64,000 bases of DNA from Tepidanaerobacter acetatoxydans Re1. Its GTDB lineage: Bacteria; Bacillota; Thermosediminibacteria; Thermosediminibacterales; Tepidanaerobacteraceae. Shown here one piece after another: positions 33,617 to 44,594 of the stretch. Made by a program: the position numbers and the translations under genes. The stretch's first letter is position 1. The number at the start of each line of letters is the position of its first letter. The stretch is from the NCBI RefSeq assembly GCF_000328765.2, contig NC_019954.2, forward strand, positions 186,001-250,000. The letters are read 5' to 3'. Under the pieces are notes generated by a model, which was not told the DNA's origin, did no database searches, and worked only from the letters and a program-made list of their open reading frames with translations.

Positions 33617-34153
33617 ATGTCCAGGTTAAAAGATAAATACTTAAACGAAGTTGTACCTGCTTTGATGCAAAAGTTTAATTATAAAAACATCATGGAAGTA
33701 CCCCGAATAGAAAAGGTTATTATAAATATGGGTATTAATGATGCTCGGGAAAACGCAAAGGCAATTGAAGCAGCTACCGGAGATTTGACGCAAATTACAG
33801 GCCAAAGACCCGTAGTTACAAAAGCTCGTAAATCTATAGCGGCTTTTAAGTTGCGTGAGGGTATGCCCGTTGGAGCTAAGGTCACCCTTAGAGCAGAAAA
33901 AATGTATGATTTCTTAGATAAACTCTTTAATATAAACCTTCCTAGAGTAAGAGATTTTAAGGGAGTATCTCCCGATGCGTTTGACGGTAGGGGAAATTAT
34001 ACTTTAGGTATTAAGGAGCAGCTAATTTTTCCCGAGATCGATTATGATAAAATAGATCGCGTCAGAGGCATGGATGTAACAATTGTTACTACGGCAAAAA
34101 CCGATGAAGAGGCCCGGGAACTTTTGAAAAATCTTGGTATGCCCTTTGCATAG
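33617..34153 (+). CDS. rplE: 50S ribosomal protein L5
   Basis: Binds 5S rRNA and bridges to the 30S head. 178 residues: [40 protein letters not shown] to KNLGMPFA. The ATG follows GAAGGGAGG. Confidence 0.97.
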   Translation: MSRLKDKYLNEVVPALMQKFNYKNIMEVPRIEKVIINMGINDARENAKAIEAATGDLTQITGQRPVVTKARKSIAAFKLREGMPVGAKVTLRAEKMYDFLDKLFNINLPRVRDFKGVSPDAFDGRGNYTLGIKEQLIFPEIDYDKIDRVRGMDVTIVTTAKTDEEARELLKNLGMPFA

Positions 34154-34171
34154 AAGGAAGGAGGAAAAGAC

Positions 34172-34357
34172 TTGGCCAAAAAATCTTTAATTGCTAGGCA
34201 AAAAAGAGAAGCGAAGTTTTCAACACGTAAGTACAATCGGTGCAAGATTTGTGGTAGGCCTCATGCATATTTACGCAAGTATGGCGTATGTCGTATATGT
34301 TTTAGAGAGCTTGCTCATCGCGGCGAGATACCAGGTGTAAAAAAAGCTAGTTGGTGA
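34172..34357 (+). CDS. rpsN: 30S ribosomal protein S14, zinc-binding type
   Basis: The short 61-residue zinc form: [38 protein letters not shown] holds the two CxxC pairs. It starts at TTG 34172 after GAAGGAGGAAAAG. Its place between rplE and rpsH is standard. Confidence 0.97.
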   Translation: MAKKSLIARQKREAKFSTRKYNRCKICGRPHAYLRKYGVCRICFRELAHRGEIPGVKKASW

Positions 34358-34388
34358 GTGTAAGTCGAAATGAAGGGAGGTTATTTCA

Positions 34389-34787
34389 TTGGCTATGACA
34401 GATGTTATCGCAGATATGTTAACCCGCATTCGCAATGCTAGTGATGTGGGTCACCCTGAAGTAGAGGTTCCCTGTTCAAATATGAAGAAGGCCATAGCTC
34501 AGACCCTGCAAGATGAAGGATATATAAAGGGTTTTGAGATTATCGATGATGGCAAGCAGGGGATTATAAAAATTTATCTTAAGTATGGACCAAACAAAGA
34601 AAAAGTTATTACAGGCATCAAACGGATATCAAAGCCAGGCCTTAGAATATATGCAAATAAGAATGAAATTCCTCAGGTTATGGGTGGTATGGGAACAGTA
34701 ATTCTTTCTACATCTAAAGGTATTATGACAGATAAAGAGGCACGAAAAGAGCAAATCGGCGGCGAGGTAATCTGCTACGTATGGTAG
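34389..34787 (+). CDS. rpsH: 30S ribosomal protein S8
   Basis: Primary 16S binder; in other bacteria it is the repressor of the spc operon. 132 residues: [37 protein letters not shown] to GGEVICYVW. It starts at TTG 34389 with GAAGGGAGG; an internal ATG at 34395 is also possible. Confidence 0.96.
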   Translation: MAMTDVIADMLTRIRNASDVGHPEVEVPCSNMKKAIAQTLQDEGYIKGFEIIDDGKQGIIKIYLKYGPNKEKVITGIKRISKPGLRIYANKNEIPQVMGGMGTVILSTSKGIMTDKEARKEQIGGEVICYVW

Positions 34788-34808
34788 ATATGACTAGGAG
34801 GTGAAGAT

Positions 34809-35348
34809 ATGTCCAGAATTGGCAAAATGCCGGTTGATATTCCTCAAGGAGTTGAGGTAACTGTTGAGGGCAACCAGATTACAGTTAAAGGTCCCAAAGG
34901 CAGTTTAAGCCGAAAGTTTCACAAAGATATGATAGTTAAAGCGGAAAATTCCAAGGTAATTGTTGAAAGACCATCGGAGGAAAAGCATCATAAGGCTTTG
35001 CATGGTTTAACCCGTGCATTAATAAACAATATGGTGGTAGGGGTCGTAGGAGGCTTTGAAAAGAGGCTTGTTCTTGAAGGCGTAGGCTATAGAGCGGCAA
35101 AGCAAGGTAACAAGCTGGTTTTAACCGTTGGATATTCTCATCCCGTGGAATTTAACCCGCCAAAAGATATTGAGTTTGAAGTGCCGGCGCCAAATAGAAT
35201 TATAGTTAAGGGCATTGACAAGGATTTGGTAGGTCAAATTGCAGCAAATATAAGAGCTGTTAGAGAGCCGGAACCTTATAAAGGCAAGGGTATTCGATAC
35301 GAAAATGAAATTGTACGGCGCAAGGAAGGCAAGACCGGAGCAAAATAA
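34809..35348 (+). CDS. rplF: 50S ribosomal protein L6
   Basis: Factor-binding-site protein of 179 residues with two similar alpha/beta domains: [30 protein letters not shown] and the C-terminal [23 protein letters not shown]. The ATG follows AGGAGGTG. Confidence 0.97.
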   Translation: MSRIGKMPVDIPQGVEVTVEGNQITVKGPKGSLSRKFHKDMIVKAENSKVIVERPSEEKHHKALHGLTRALINNMVVGVVGGFEKRLVLEGVGYRAAKQGNKLVLTVGYSHPVEFNPPKDIEFEVPAPNRIIVKGIDKDLVGQIAANIRAVREPEPYKGKGIRYENEIVRRKEGKTGAK

Positions 35349-35367
35349 GCTATAGGGAGGGATAACC

Positions 35368-35733
35368 ATGTTAAAAAAGGAATCTCGTAACATTGCCCGG
35401 AAAAGAAGGCATCTTAGAGTTCGCAAAAAAACATTTGGCACAAGTGAAAGACCCCGCTTATGTGTTTACAAAAGCGAAAAACACATATATGCACAAATTA
35501 TCAACGATGAAGAAGGCAACACATTAGTGGCAGCATCAACACTTGATCCTGCTATTAAAGAAAGCGTGACCGGCGCAAATATAGAATCAGCCAAACTAGT
35601 TGGCGATCTTATTGCCAAGAAAGCCTTAGAAAAAGGCATAAACGCTGTGGCCTTTGACCGGAGCGGTTATATATATCATGGTCGGATAAAAGCCCTGGCC
35701 GATGCTGCCCGGGAAGCCGGATTAGATTTTTAG
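35368..35733 (+). CDS. rplR: 50S ribosomal protein L18
   Basis: Binds 5S rRNA. 121 residues: [33 protein letters not shown] and [27 protein letters not shown]. The ATG follows AGGGAGGG. Confidence 0.97.
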   Translation: MLKKESRNIARKRRHLRVRKKTFGTSERPRLCVYKSEKHIYAQIINDEEGNTLVAASTLDPAIKESVTGANIESAKLVGDLIAKKALEKGINAVAFDRSGYIYHGRIKALADAAREAGLDF

Positions 35734-35748
35734 AAGGGAGGCAGAACT

Positions 35749-36255
35749 TTGCAACATAGGAATAGAAATGTCGAAGAAAGTGAATTTGTAGAAAAGATTG
35801 TTTCTATAAACCGAGTGGCCAAAGTCGTAAAGGGAGGCAAGAACTTCCGCTTTGCCGTGCTTGTAGTTGTCGGAAACAAGAAAGGCAAGGTTGGCGTAGG
35901 TACAGGAAAAGCACAAGAAATCCCTGAGGCTATTCGTAAAGGCATAGAAGATGCAAAAAAGAATTTAATAGATGTTCCGATACTTAACGGAACTATTCCT
36001 CACGAAAGCATTGGAATTTTTGGAGCCGGTAAAGTACTCCTAAAGCCGGCGCCTGAAGGAACCGGAGTTATCGCCGGGGGACCTGTCAGGGCTGTTGTTG
36101 AACTGGCAGGGATTACGGATATTGTAAGTAAATCTTTAGGTTCTGCTAATGCTAGAAATATGGTAAATGCAACAATAGTAGCATTGAAGCAGCTGAAAAG
36201 GGCTGAAGAAGTAGCAAAACTTCGCAACAAGACTGTTGAAGAAATACTAGGATAG
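35749..36255 (+). CDS. rpsE: 30S ribosomal protein S5
   Basis: Fidelity and mRNA-helicase protein of 168 residues. It starts at TTG 35749 after GAAGGGAGG. Conserved [30 protein letters not shown] and [19 protein letters not shown]. It is followed after only 24 bp by rplO; the rpmD gene (L30) expected here is absent. Confidence 0.97.
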   Translation: MQHRNRNVEESEFVEKIVSINRVAKVVKGGKNFRFAVLVVVGNKKGKVGVGTGKAQEIPEAIRKGIEDAKKNLIDVPILNGTIPHESIGIFGAGKVLLKPAPEGTGVIAGGPVRAVVELAGITDIVSKSLGSANARNMVNATIVALKQLKRAEEVAKLRNKTVEEILG

Positions 36256-36279
36256 TTAAGAAAAGAGGAGGTGCAGCCA

Positions 36280-36720
36280 ATGAGATTGCATGATCTTTCT
36301 CCCGCTGAGGGTTCTAAGAGAAAATCCAAAAGAGTAGGCAGAGGAATGAGCTCAGGCCATGGCAAGACTTCCACAAGAGGTCATAAAGGCCAAAATGCTC
36401 GCAGCGGTGGTGGTGTTCGTCCGGGATTTGAGGGTGGTCAGATGCCTCTTTATAGGCGTCTTCCTAAAAGGGGTTTCACAAGTATATTCAAAAAAGAATT
36501 TGCAGTAGTAAACGTTGAGGATTTAAATATTTTCGAAGAAAATACAAAAGTGACCCCTGAGCTCTTAATCGAAAAGGGCATCATCAAGAAAGTTAAAGAT
36601 GGAATCAAGATTCTCGGCGAAGGCGATTTAAAAGTCAAATTAGACGTTGAGGCAAATGCTTTTTCGAAATCAGCGCAAGAAAAGATAGAGGCGGTCGGTG
36701 GAAAGGCTGAGGTGATTTAA
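36280..36720 (+). CDS. rplO: 50S ribosomal protein L15
   Basis: Late-assembly protein of 146 residues: [66 protein letters not shown]. The start is ATG 36280 with GAGGAGGTG at 36266-36273. secY starts at 36722, one base after the stop. Confidence 0.97.
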   Translation: MRLHDLSPAEGSKRKSKRVGRGMSSGHGKTSTRGHKGQNARSGGGVRPGFEGGQMPLYRRLPKRGFTSIFKKEFAVVNVEDLNIFEENTKVTPELLIEKGIIKKVKDGIKILGEGDLKVKLDVEANAFSKSAQEKIEAVGGKAEVI

Positions 36721-36721
36721 A

Positions 36722-37975
36722 ATGCTGGATGCCTTGAGAAATGCCTGGAAGATACCGGATTTAAGAAAACGGATTAAATTTACTGCATTGATGTTAATGC
36801 TGTTTAGAGTAGGAACTTTTGTGCCGGTACCTCGTATGGATCCAAATGCAGTTCGAGCTATGATTGAAAAGGGTGCTCTGCTTGGTTTTTTTGATATAAT
36901 CTCCGGCGGTGCATTCAAACAATTTTCAGTCTTTGCCATGAGTATAACGCCATATATTAATGCCTCCATTATTATACAGCTTTTGACTATTGTTATTCCA
37001 AAGTGGGAGGAGCTTGCAAAGGAGGGAGAAGCAGGACGTAAGGTCCTTGCTCAATATACGCGGTATGGTACTGTGATTTTAGGCTTGATCCAGGCCACAG
37101 GCCTTTCAATCGGCTTTAAAAGTGCCATGAAGCCCGGCATTCTCAGCAACATTGTTGTTATAATAAGCCTGACGGCAGGAACGGCATTTTTAATGTGGTT
37201 AGGCGAACAAATTACTGATAAAGGTATAGGAAATGGTATCTCACTGCTAATATTTGCTGGTATTGTATCGCGATTGCCGGCTAGTGTTTTGCAAGTTTAT
37301 TCTTTATTAAAAGTAGGAACATTAAATATCTTTATGCTAGCCATATTTGCCATATTAGGAGTGGTGGTAATTGTAGCGGTTATAGCTGTACAGGAAGCTG
37401 AACGGCGGGTGCCGGTACAATATGCTAAGCGAGTTGTTGGCAGGAAAGTATATGGAGGTCAATCAACCCATATACCAATCAAGGTTAACGCTGCCGGTGT
37501 TATACCTGTAATATTTGCCATGTCAATATTAATGTTTCCAAGCACTTTGGCCGGATTTTTTCCGAATAACAAAATAATGACAAGTATTGCTGAGTTTTTA
37601 AGCCCCAGCGGATGGCTATATGCAGTGCTGTATGCATTATTGATAGTATTTTTCACATACTTTTACACTGCTATTACATTTAACCCTGTCGAAGTGGCAG
37701 ATAATATGAAAAAATATGGTGGATTTATACCGGGACTAAGGCCCGGAAGACCTACAGCGGAATATATAAGCCGTATAATGAACAGGATAACCCTGGTGGG
37801 AGCAATATTCTTGGCGGCTATTGCCTTACTACCGTATTTTATGACCGCAATATCAGGAGTAAATATTTCCTTTGGAGGTACAGCCCTCTTGATTGTTGTC
37901 GGTGTCGCCTTGGAGACTATGAAAGCTATCGAAGCCCAAATGCTTATGAGGCACTATCAAGGATTTTTAAAATAG
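36722..37975 (+). CDS. secY: Preprotein translocase channel subunit SecY
   Basis: Forms the SecYEG protein-conducting channel in the membrane. 417 residues with ten predicted membrane helices. Visible: the N-terminal MLDALRNAWKIPDLRKRIKFTALMLMLFRVGTFVPVPRMD, the plug region, QEAERRVPVQYAKR and FNPVEVADNMKKYGGFIPGLRPGRPTAEYISRI. It nearly abuts rplO, suggesting coupled translation. Confidence 0.97.
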   Translation: MLDALRNAWKIPDLRKRIKFTALMLMLFRVGTFVPVPRMDPNAVRAMIEKGALLGFFDIISGGAFKQFSVFAMSITPYINASIIIQLLTIVIPKWEELAKEGEAGRKVLAQYTRYGTVILGLIQATGLSIGFKSAMKPGILSNIVVIISLTAGTAFLMWLGEQITDKGIGNGISLLIFAGIVSRLPASVLQVYSLLKVGTLNIFMLAIFAILGVVVIVAVIAVQEAERRVPVQYAKRVVGRKVYGGQSTHIPIKVNAAGVIPVIFAMSILMFPSTLAGFFPNNKIMTSIAEFLSPSGWLYAVLYALLIVFFTYFYTAITFNPVEVADNMKKYGGFIPGLRPGRPTAEYISRIMNRITLVGAIFLAAIALLPYFMTAISGVNISFGGTALLIVVGVALETMKAIEAQMLMRHYQGFLK

Positions 37976-37987
37976 GAGTGAGCAAAA

Positions 37988-38638
37988 GTGAGAATAGTTT
38001 TGCTGGGTCCGCCGGGAGCAGGTAAAGGCACGCAAGCAAGTAAAATAGTTGGCAAGTTCGGTATACCTCATATTTCCACAGGAGACATCTTAAGGAAAGC
38101 CATCGCAGACGAAACTCTGTTAGGTAAGCAAGCCGGCGAATACATTAAAAAAGGGCTTTTAGTACCTGATGATCTTGTAATAGCCATGGTAAAATCCAGG
38201 CTTGATATGAGTGATTGCGAGAATGGTTTTTTATTGGATGGATTTCCGCGAACTGTAAGTCAAGCAGAAAGCTTGGATGAATATATGCAGAAAAAAGGCA
38301 TTCAATTAGATGCAGCATTGAACATAGAAGTGGATAAAGACATGCTTATCGAAAGATTTACCGGCAGGCGGGTGTGCGAGCAGTGCGGCGCAACCTATAA
38401 CGTAAAATTTAGTCTGCCTAAGGAGCCGGGAGTTTGCGACAAATGCAAAGGGAAACTTATTATTCGCGAGGATGATAAGCTTGAAACGGTTAAAAAGCGT
38501 TTAGAAGTATACGAAACATCAACTGCTCCGCTTATTGATTACTACAAACGCAAAAATTTGCTGGTAAATATAGACGGATCCAGGTCAATTGATGATGTTT
38601 TCAAAGATATTGTAGACCAACTAAAAAAGGTGAATTAA
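37988..38638 (+). CDS. adk: Adenylate kinase
   Basis: Interconverts ATP plus AMP and two ADP. It starts at GTG 37988 ([21 protein letters not shown]-loop GPPGAGKGT). 216 residues, long type with the zinc-binding [15 protein letters not shown]...CDKCKGKL (four Cys). NMP-binding DGFPRT is present. Four bases separate its stop from map. Confidence 0.97.
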   Translation: MRIVLLGPPGAGKGTQASKIVGKFGIPHISTGDILRKAIADETLLGKQAGEYIKKGLLVPDDLVIAMVKSRLDMSDCENGFLLDGFPRTVSQAESLDEYMQKKGIQLDAALNIEVDKDMLIERFTGRRVCEQCGATYNVKFSLPKEPGVCDKCKGKLIIREDDKLETVKKRLEVYETSTAPLIDYYKRKNLLVNIDGSRSIDDVFKDIVDQLKKVN

Positions 38639-38642
38639 GGTC

Positions 38643-39389
38643 ATGATTATAATTAAATCACAGCGAGAACTTGAGCTTATGAGAAAGGCCGGCAAGATTA
38701 CGGCACTTGCATTAGAAGAAATTGAAAAGCATATAAAACCCGGAATCACCACTTTGGAACTTAATAAAATTGCTGAGGAATTTATTCTAAGCCAAAATGC
38801 CACTCCAACCTTTAAAGGATATCAAGGTTTTCCGGCGGCTATATGTACTTCGGTAAATGAAGAGGTAGTACATGGAATACCTGGATTAAAAATCCTTAAA
38901 GATGGTGATATTATTAGTGTGGATGTTGGTGCAGAATTTGAGGGTTATAATGGCGATGCGGCGCGTACTTTTCCCGTAGGGAATGTAAAAAGCGATGCTA
39001 TGCACCTTATAGAAGTTACCAAGCAAAGCTTTTTTGAAGGTATTGCTTATGCGAAACCGGGATATAGGCTTTCAGATATATCAAATGCGGTGCAAAGATA
39101 TGTAGAATCTCATAATTTTTCAGTGGTTAGAGACTATGTAGGCCATGGTATTGGTCAGAAGATGCACGAGGATCCGCAGATACCGAACTTCGGCCCACCG
39201 GGAAAAGGGCCCAGGTTAAGGCAAGGAATGACTTTAGCTATAGAGCCCATGGTGAATATGGGAGGATATGAAGTATACACACTTGAAAATAATTGGACAG
39301 TAGTGACAAAAGACGGCAGTCTTTCGGCTCACTATGAAAATACCATAGCGATAACCGATGGTGAGCCTGAAATATTGACTATGATTTAG
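38643..39389 (+). CDS. map: Methionine aminopeptidase, type I
   Basis: Removes the initiator methionine. 248 residues. Metal ligands lie in [17 protein letters not shown] (two Asp), [17 protein letters not shown] (His), [10 protein letters not shown] (Glu) and ENTIAITD (Glu). The start is ATG 38643. The adk-map-KOW-infA order is the usual Firmicute one. Confidence 0.97.
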   Translation: MIIIKSQRELELMRKAGKITALALEEIEKHIKPGITTLELNKIAEEFILSQNATPTFKGYQGFPAAICTSVNEEVVHGIPGLKILKDGDIISVDVGAEFEGYNGDAARTFPVGNVKSDAMHLIEVTKQSFFEGIAYAKPGYRLSDISNAVQRYVESHNFSVVRDYVGHGIGQKMHEDPQIPNFGPPGKGPRLRQGMTLAIEPMVNMGGYEVYTLENNWTVVTKDGSLSAHYENTIAITDGEPEILTMI

Positions 39390-39401
39390 GTAGGTGTTTA
39401 T

Positions 39402-39701
39402 ATGCCGCAACTTATGTTGGGACAACTGGCGAAATCTATTGCTGGTCGTGACAAGGGGCGGTTTATGGTAGTGATAGATATTATTGACGATGACTATGTT
39501 TATGTTGTAGATGGGGATTTGCGCAGGGTAGAAAACCCCAAAAAGAAAAAAATAAAGCATTTAAAGCTGCTAAATAAACGGATAGACTTTATAGCAGAAA
39601 AATGCAGCAATAAACGTAAAATTTATAATGAAGAAGTAAAAAAAGCCCTGAAAGAACTGTCAGATACAAACCTTGATGGCGAAGTATCTGAACAGATATG
39701 A
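39402..39701 (+). CDS. KOW-domain RNA-binding protein (L14e-like)
   Basis: 99-residue protein with an N-terminal KOW/SH3-like domain ([53 protein letters not shown]) and a short charged helix. Proteins of this type lie between map and infA in many Clostridia and Bacillales (for example ybzG-like). Function is not established; ribosome association is likely. The infA ribosome-binding site overlaps its stop codon. Confidence 0.85.
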   Translation: MPQLMLGQLAKSIAGRDKGRFMVVIDIIDDDYVYVVDGDLRRVENPKKKKIKHLKLLNKRIDFIAEKCSNKRKIYNEEVKKALKELSDTNLDGEVSEQI

Positions 39702-39717
39702 GGAGGCGTGTGCGACC

Positions 39718-39936
39718 TTGTCTAAGGAAGATGTTATTGAAGTTGAAGGTACCGTTTTAGAACCACTTCCAAACGCAATGTTTCGGGTAGAATTAAAAAA
39801 CGGGCATGTAATTTTAGCCCATGTTTCGGGAAAAATCCGTATGAACTATATAAGGATTTTGCCGGGAGATAGGGTTACCGTGGAGTTATCTCCGTATGAT
39901 CTCACCCGAGGCCGCATTAAGTACCGCTTCAAGTAG
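39718..39936 (+). CDS. infA: Translation initiation factor IF-1
   Basis: OB-fold factor that occupies the A site during initiation. The start is TTG 39718 with AGGAGG at 39701-39706, giving 72 residues, the standard size: [71 protein letters not shown]. The frame upstream to 39673 has no support. Confidence 0.96.
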   Translation: MSKEDVIEVEGTVLEPLPNAMFRVELKNGHVILAHVSGKIRMNYIRILPGDRVTVELSPYDLTRGRIKYRFK

Positions 39937-39960
39937 AAAACGGCAAAAGGAGGAAATCCT

Positions 39961-40074
39961 ATGAAGGTAAGACCTTCGGTTAAGACGATATGCGAAAAAT
40001 GCAAGATAATTAAACGTAGAGGCAGAGTAATGGTTATATGTGAAAACCCAAAACACAAGCAAAAACAGGGCTAA
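39961..40074 (+). CDS. rpmJ: 50S ribosomal protein L36
   Basis: Small zinc-binding protein of 37 residues ([37 protein letters not shown]). The zinc ligands are C11, C14, C27 and H32. The ATG follows AAAAGGAGG. It precedes rpsM as usual. Confidence 0.96.
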   Translation: MKVRPSVKTICEKCKIIKRRGRVMVICENPKHKQKQG

Positions 40075-40093
40075 ACAAAAGGAGGTGTGACAA

Positions 40094-40461
40094 GTGGCAA
40101 GAATCGCCGGTGTTGATTTGCCAAGAGAAAAACGTGTAGAAGTAGCACTGACATATATATATGGCATTGGAAATACAAAAGCTAAGCAAATTCTAAAAGA
40201 AGCTGATGTTAATCCGGACACTCGAGTTAAAGACTTAACAGAGCGGGAAATTACAAAACTTAGAGACATCATTGAGAAGCGTCATAAGGTTGAAGGTGAT
40301 CTTAGAAGAGAAGTATCTCTCAACATTAAGCGGCTTACGGAGATCGGCTGCTATAGAGCATTCGCCATCGCAGGGGGCTGCCGGTCAGAGGACAAAGGAC
40401 TAGAACCAATGCCAGAACGCGCAAAGGCCCTAATAAAACCGTAGGCGCAAAACGTAAGTAA
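40094..40461 (+). CDS. rpsM: 30S ribosomal protein S13 (frame broken by one base near 40358)
   Basis: 30S head protein contacting P-site tRNA. It starts at GTG 40094 ([34 protein letters not shown]). The raw frame runs to a TAG at 40442 but its last 30 residues are non-homologous. Adding one G at about 40358 gives [38 protein letters not shown] and a stop at 40459-40461, a 122-residue protein of normal length. The tail is strongly conserved in S13 and touches tRNA, so loss is implausible and a base missing from the sequence is more likely. Confidence 0.92.
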
Positions 40462-40483
40462 AAACATCCGGAGGTGAAAAACT

Positions 40484-40868
40484 ATGGCAAAACCTGCAAG
40501 AAGGCGCAAAGAAAAAAAAACGTATTGAAAAAGGAACTGCACATATACATTCAACTTTTAATAATACCATAGTTACCATTGCCGATGAGGCTGGCAGACC
40601 AGTAACATGGGCCAGCGCCGGGTCTGTAGGATTTAAAGGATCCCGTAAGGGTACACCCTTTGCGGCTCAAATGGCTGCGGAATCAGCGGCAAAGCAGGCT
40701 ATGGAATATGGCATGAGATCTGTAGAGGTTTTTGTTAAAGGTCCGGGCGGCGGCAGAGAAGCGGCTATTCGTTCACTGCAGGCTGCAGGGCTTGAAGTTA
40801 ACATGATTAAAGATGTAACCCCAATTCCTCATAATGGCTGCAGGCCACCTAAGAGAAGAAGGGTTTAA
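40484..40868 (+). CDS. rpsK: 30S ribosomal protein S11 (frame broken by one extra A in an A9 run)
   Basis: Platform protein of the 30S subunit. The start is ATG 40484 with GGAGGTG. The reading frame hits a TGA after [12 protein letters not shown] because of a run of nine A residues at 40512-40520. With eight A residues the frame continues [52 protein letters not shown] to the stop at 40868, a 127-residue protein. This is typical of a homopolymer sequencing error; transcriptional slippage on A9 could also restore the frame. Confidence 0.92.
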
Positions 40869-40890
40869 TATATGGAGGTGTATAAACGAG

Positions 40891-41517
40891 ATGGCAAGAT
40901 ATAAAGATGCGGTTTGTCGTCTATGCCGCAGAGAGGGCATGAAGCTATACCTAAAAGGTGACCGCTGCTATTCCCCCAAATGTGCTATAGACAGGCGCGG
41001 TTATGCTCCCGGTCAGCATGGCCAACTACGCCGTAAGCCCTCAGAGTATGGATTACAGCTGAGAGAAAAACAAAAAGCAAGAAGGATATACGGAGTTTTG
41101 GAACGGCAGTTTAGGAATTACTATGAAAAGGCCGTCAGTCAAAAAGGCGTAACCGGTGAAAACTTACTTAGATTGCTCGAAACCCGTTTGGACAATGTAG
41201 TGTTTCGAATGGGCTTTGCTTCTTCAAGACCTCAAGCTCGGCAGCTTGTTAGGTACGGCCATGTACAGGTCAATGGAAAGAGGGTTACTATACCATCGTA
41301 TCAAGTAAAAGAAAAAGATGTAGTAGCAATCAGAGAAAACAGCCGAAGCCTCAACTTTTTCAAGGAAGTATCTGAACAAGGAGCATCCAAGGTAGTTCCC
41401 GAATGGCTGTCAGTAAATTTTGAAACGCTTACCGGCGAGATTGTGTATCTGCCAAAGAGGGAAGACATTGATGTTCCGATTCAGGAACATCTGATAGTCG
41501 AGCTTTATTCCAAGTAA
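40891..41517 (+). CDS. rpsD: 30S ribosomal protein S4
   Basis: Primary 16S binder and fidelity protein. The start is ATG 40891 with GGAGGTG, giving 208 residues; the open frame upstream overlaps rpsK and is not coding. N-terminal zinc motif [23 protein letters not shown]. The S4 RNA-binding domain ([47 protein letters not shown]) begins near residue 95. This is the zinc-containing version. Confidence 0.97.
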   Translation: MARYKDAVCRLCRREGMKLYLKGDRCYSPKCAIDRRGYAPGQHGQLRRKPSEYGLQLREKQKARRIYGVLERQFRNYYEKAVSQKGVTGENLLRLLETRLDNVVFRMGFASSRPQARQLVRYGHVQVNGKRVTIPSYQVKEKDVVAIRENSRSLNFFKEVSEQGASKVVPEWLSVNFETLTGEIVYLPKREDIDVPIQEHLIVELYSK

Positions 41518-41569
41518 TTGATTAGCCCTCACCAAAAAATAATTAATTTTAAGGAGGGTAATGTATTAG

Positions 41570-42517
41570 ATGATGGATATTGAAAAGCCGAGGATTGAAT
41601 TGATAGAAGCAAGTGCGGATAATACCTTCGGAAGGATTGTCGTAGAACCTTTGGAAAGAGGCTACGGCACAACCCTTGGCAACTCCATGCGTCGAGTTCT
41701 TTTATCTTCGCTGCCGGGAGCTGCTGTTACTTCCATTAAGATTGATGGCGTGCAGCATGAATTTTCTACGATTCCAGGAGTTACCGAAGATACTACTGAG
41801 ATTATAATGAATATCAAGGCACTGGCAATTATGATGCACAGTGACGAACCAAAGCTACTTCGAATAGAAGCCCAAGACGAAGGCGAAGTAAAAGCTAAGG
41901 ATATCATTGCTGATGCAGATGTAGAAATAATGAATCCGGAGTTGCATATTGCTACTCTGGAAAAAGATGCTAAGTTGTTTATGGAACTTACATTAGAAAA
42001 AGGCAAAGGTTATGTAACGGCTGATAAAAACAAAAAACCCAACCATCCTATAGGCGTAATTGCTATCGATTCTATCTTTACACCTGTACACAAAGTTAAT
42101 TTTAATGTGGAGCATACTAGGGTAGGTCAAAGAACTGACTATGACAGGCTTATAATGGAGATTTGGACTAATGGCACTATAAAACCTGATGATGCGGTCA
42201 GTGCTGCGGCTAAGATACTTATGGACCATTTTAGCCTGTTTGCAGGTTTGACTGAAAAACCTCAAGTTGAAGATGCACCTGTAGAAGAAGAAAAGGATGA
42301 TAGGGAAAAAATACTGGAAATGCCTATTGAAGAGTTGGATTTGTCGGTTCGGTCATATAACTGCTTAAAGCGGGCCGGAATTAACACAATATATGAACTA
42401 ACTCAGAAGACGGCAGAAGACATGATGAAAGTGCGCAATCTCGGTAAAAAGTCCTTGGAAGAAGTGGAAACTAAGCTTAGCACTTTCAATCTTTCGTTAA
42501 AACAGCCAGAGGATTAG
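41570..42517 (+). CDS. rpoA: RNA polymerase alpha subunit
   Basis: Assembly platform for polymerase. 315 residues. N-terminal dimerisation domain with [51 protein letters not shown]; acidic linker [13 protein letters not shown]-terminal helix-hairpin-helix domain [48 protein letters not shown]. The ATG follows AAGGAGGG. Confidence 0.98.
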   Translation: MMDIEKPRIELIEASADNTFGRIVVEPLERGYGTTLGNSMRRVLLSSLPGAAVTSIKIDGVQHEFSTIPGVTEDTTEIIMNIKALAIMMHSDEPKLLRIEAQDEGEVKAKDIIADADVEIMNPELHIATLEKDAKLFMELTLEKGKGYVTADKNKKPNHPIGVIAIDSIFTPVHKVNFNVEHTRVGQRTDYDRLIMEIWTNGTIKPDDAVSAAAKILMDHFSLFAGLTEKPQVEDAPVEEEKDDREKILEMPIEELDLSVRSYNCLKRAGINTIYELTQKTAEDMMKVRNLGKKSLEEVETKLSTFNLSLKQPED

Positions 42518-42532
42518 CAAGGAGGGGAAAAG

Positions 42533-42865
42533 ATGAGAAAACTAGGCAGGCCAAGCGGACATCGTAAAATGATGCTGAGAAACTTGACTACGGATCTTCT
42601 GAAATACGGTAGGATAGAAACTACTGAAACTCGAGCAAAAGAAGTTCGTCGCATGGCTGAAAAAATGATAACATTGGCTAAAAAAGATGATTTAGCTGCA
42701 AGAAGGCTGGTCTTGGCTGAGGTGCTTGATGAAACTACGGTGAAAAACCTGTTTGATAATATTGCACCAAAATATAAGGACCAAAATGGCGGCTATGTCC
42801 GCATTACGAAAGTAGGTCCACGCCAAGGTGATGCTGCACCTAAGGCTATATTAGAATTAGTATAA
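42533..42865 (+). CDS. rplQ: 50S ribosomal protein L17
   Basis: Exit-tunnel rim protein of 110 residues ([51 protein letters not shown]). Last gene of the alpha operon before the ECF transporter genes. Confidence 0.97.
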   Translation: MRKLGRPSGHRKMMLRNLTTDLLKYGRIETTETRAKEVRRMAEKMITLAKKDDLAARRLVLAEVLDETTVKNLFDNIAPKYKDQNGGYVRITKVGPRQGDAAPKAILELV

Positions 42866-42910
42866 GCAATAGCATAAGACATTCATAGGATATTTTATGT
42901 AAAGGGGGCG

Positions 42911-43747
42911 GTGAAAATAGCCGCCGAAATAGTTGCGCTGGATGTTTATTATCAGTATGCCGCCAGCAGTGATCTGGCACTTAAAAATATAAACTTAAGA
43001 ATTGAACCTGGAGAATTTGTAGCGATTATAGGGCCTAACGGTTCCGGAAAATCAACACTGGCCAAACTTTTCAATGGCCTTTATACACCCAGTGAGGGAG
43101 ATATCTTTGTTGCTGGATTTAACACAAAAAATCAAGACGATATCTGGAAAATAAGGCAAAAGGCCGGGATGGTATTTCAAAATCCTGATAACCAAATTGT
43201 GGCTACCATTGTTGAAGAAGATGTGGCTTTCGGACCGGAAAACCTTGGTATTCCTCCGGAGGAAATACGGCATCGCGTCAAAGAAGCACTTGAGATTGTC
43301 GAGCTTACAGAATATGCCGATAAAGCTCCTCACCTTTTATCAGGAGGTCAAAAGCAACGGGTGGCTATAGCGGGGATACTTGCAATGAAACCTGATTGTA
43401 TAATCCTCGATGAGCCTACCGCTATGCTCGACCCGGTGGGCAGGAAAGAAGTTATATCTACAGTTAAAAAGCTTAATCGGAATGAGGGCAAAACCATAGT
43501 TTTAATTACCCATTTTATGGAAGAGGCAGTGCAAGCCGATAGGGTTTTAGTTATGGAAAAGGGTAAAGTGGTTATGGAAGGTAAACCTAACGAGATATTC
43601 AGCCAGGTGGAACGCTTGAAAAAGCTTGGTCTTGATGTACCTCAGGTAACAGAATTGGCCTACAAACTGACAAAGGATAATGTGCCTGTGCGACGCGATA
43701 TATTAACAGTTGAAGAAATGGTGGATTGCCTATGTCAATTGATGTAA
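42911..43747 (+). CDS. ecfA1: ECF transporter ATPase subunit A1
   Basis: ABC ATPase that, with EcfA2 and EcfT, energises vitamin-uptake S components elsewhere in the genome. It starts at GTG 42911 after GGGGGCGGTG. 278 residues. Walker [10 protein letters not shown] near residue 40, signature [11 protein letters not shown], Walker [15 protein letters not shown]-loop ITHF. The rpoA-rplQ-ecfA1-ecfA2-ecfT-truA order is standard for Firmicutes. The end overlaps ecfA2 by 16 bp. Confidence 0.95.
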   Translation: MKIAAEIVALDVYYQYAASSDLALKNINLRIEPGEFVAIIGPNGSGKSTLAKLFNGLYTPSEGDIFVAGFNTKNQDDIWKIRQKAGMVFQNPDNQIVATIVEEDVAFGPENLGIPPEEIRHRVKEALEIVELTEYADKAPHLLSGGQKQRVAIAGILAMKPDCIILDEPTAMLDPVGRKEVISTVKKLNRNEGKTIVLITHFMEEAVQADRVLVMEKGKVVMEGKPNEIFSQVERLKKLGLDVPQVTELAYKLTKDNVPVRRDILTVEEMVDCLCQLM

Positions 43748-44594
43748 AAAATGTAACACATGTATATATGCCCAATACACCCTTTGAGTCCATTGCGATA
43801 AAAGACATAAATTGGACCGTAAAGGACGGAGAATTCTGGGGCCTAATAGGCCACACGGGTTCAGGTAAATCTACCTTATTCAGCATCTCAATGGTCTTTT
43901 AAAGCCAACCTCCGGAGAAATTCTCATAAATGATATAAATATCCACAGCAAAGGTGTCAGTCTAAAGTCTATTCGGCAAAAAGTTGGGCTTGTGTTTCAA
44001 TATCCTGAGCATCAACTGTTTGAAGAAACTATTGAACGGGATGTAGCCTTTGGCCCCAAAAATATGGGGCTTGCTGAAGAAGAAGTTACCGAAAGAGTCA
44101 AGGAAGCTCTTGATCTGGTAGGTCTTTCTTACGAAGAAGTTAAGGATAAATCTCCTTTTGAACTTAGCGGAGGACAAATGCGCAGGGTTGCAATAGCCGG
44201 AGTTTTGGCAATGAAACCCGAAATACTCATCCTGGATGAACCCACTGCCGGTCTTGATCCTAGGGGTAGAGACGAGATTTTGGAAGAAATTGTAACACTA
44301 AAGCAAAAACAAAAACTAACAGTAATTCTTGTTTCTCACAGCATGGAAGATGTGGCAAAACTGGTGGATAAGCTGGCAGTGATGTACCGCGGTCAGATAG
44401 TTTCCCAAGGTACACCCAGAGAAATATTTCAGGATTACGAGGGACTTGTCGAAAAAGGTCTGGGTATACCGCAAATAACTGAACTGATGATAAAGCTGAA
44501 AGAAAGAGGCAAAAACATATCGACAGATATTTTAACGGTAGATGAGGCAAGAGCAGAAATCACAAAACACATAAGGAGGAAGGGCCTTGCGTGA
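43732..44594 (+). CDS. ecfA2: ECF transporter ATPase subunit A2 (frame broken by one base near 43880)
   Basis: Second ATPase of the ECF core. The start is ATG 43732 within the end of ecfA1 ([49 protein letters not shown]). After Walker [10 protein letters not shown] the frame is lost and stops at about 43902. Adding one base near 43880 gives [27 protein letters not shown], which joins the downstream frame ([27 protein letters not shown]; signature [11 protein letters not shown]; Walker [12 protein letters not shown]). The repaired length of 287 residues is normal. Probably a missing A in the sequence. Confidence 0.92.
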
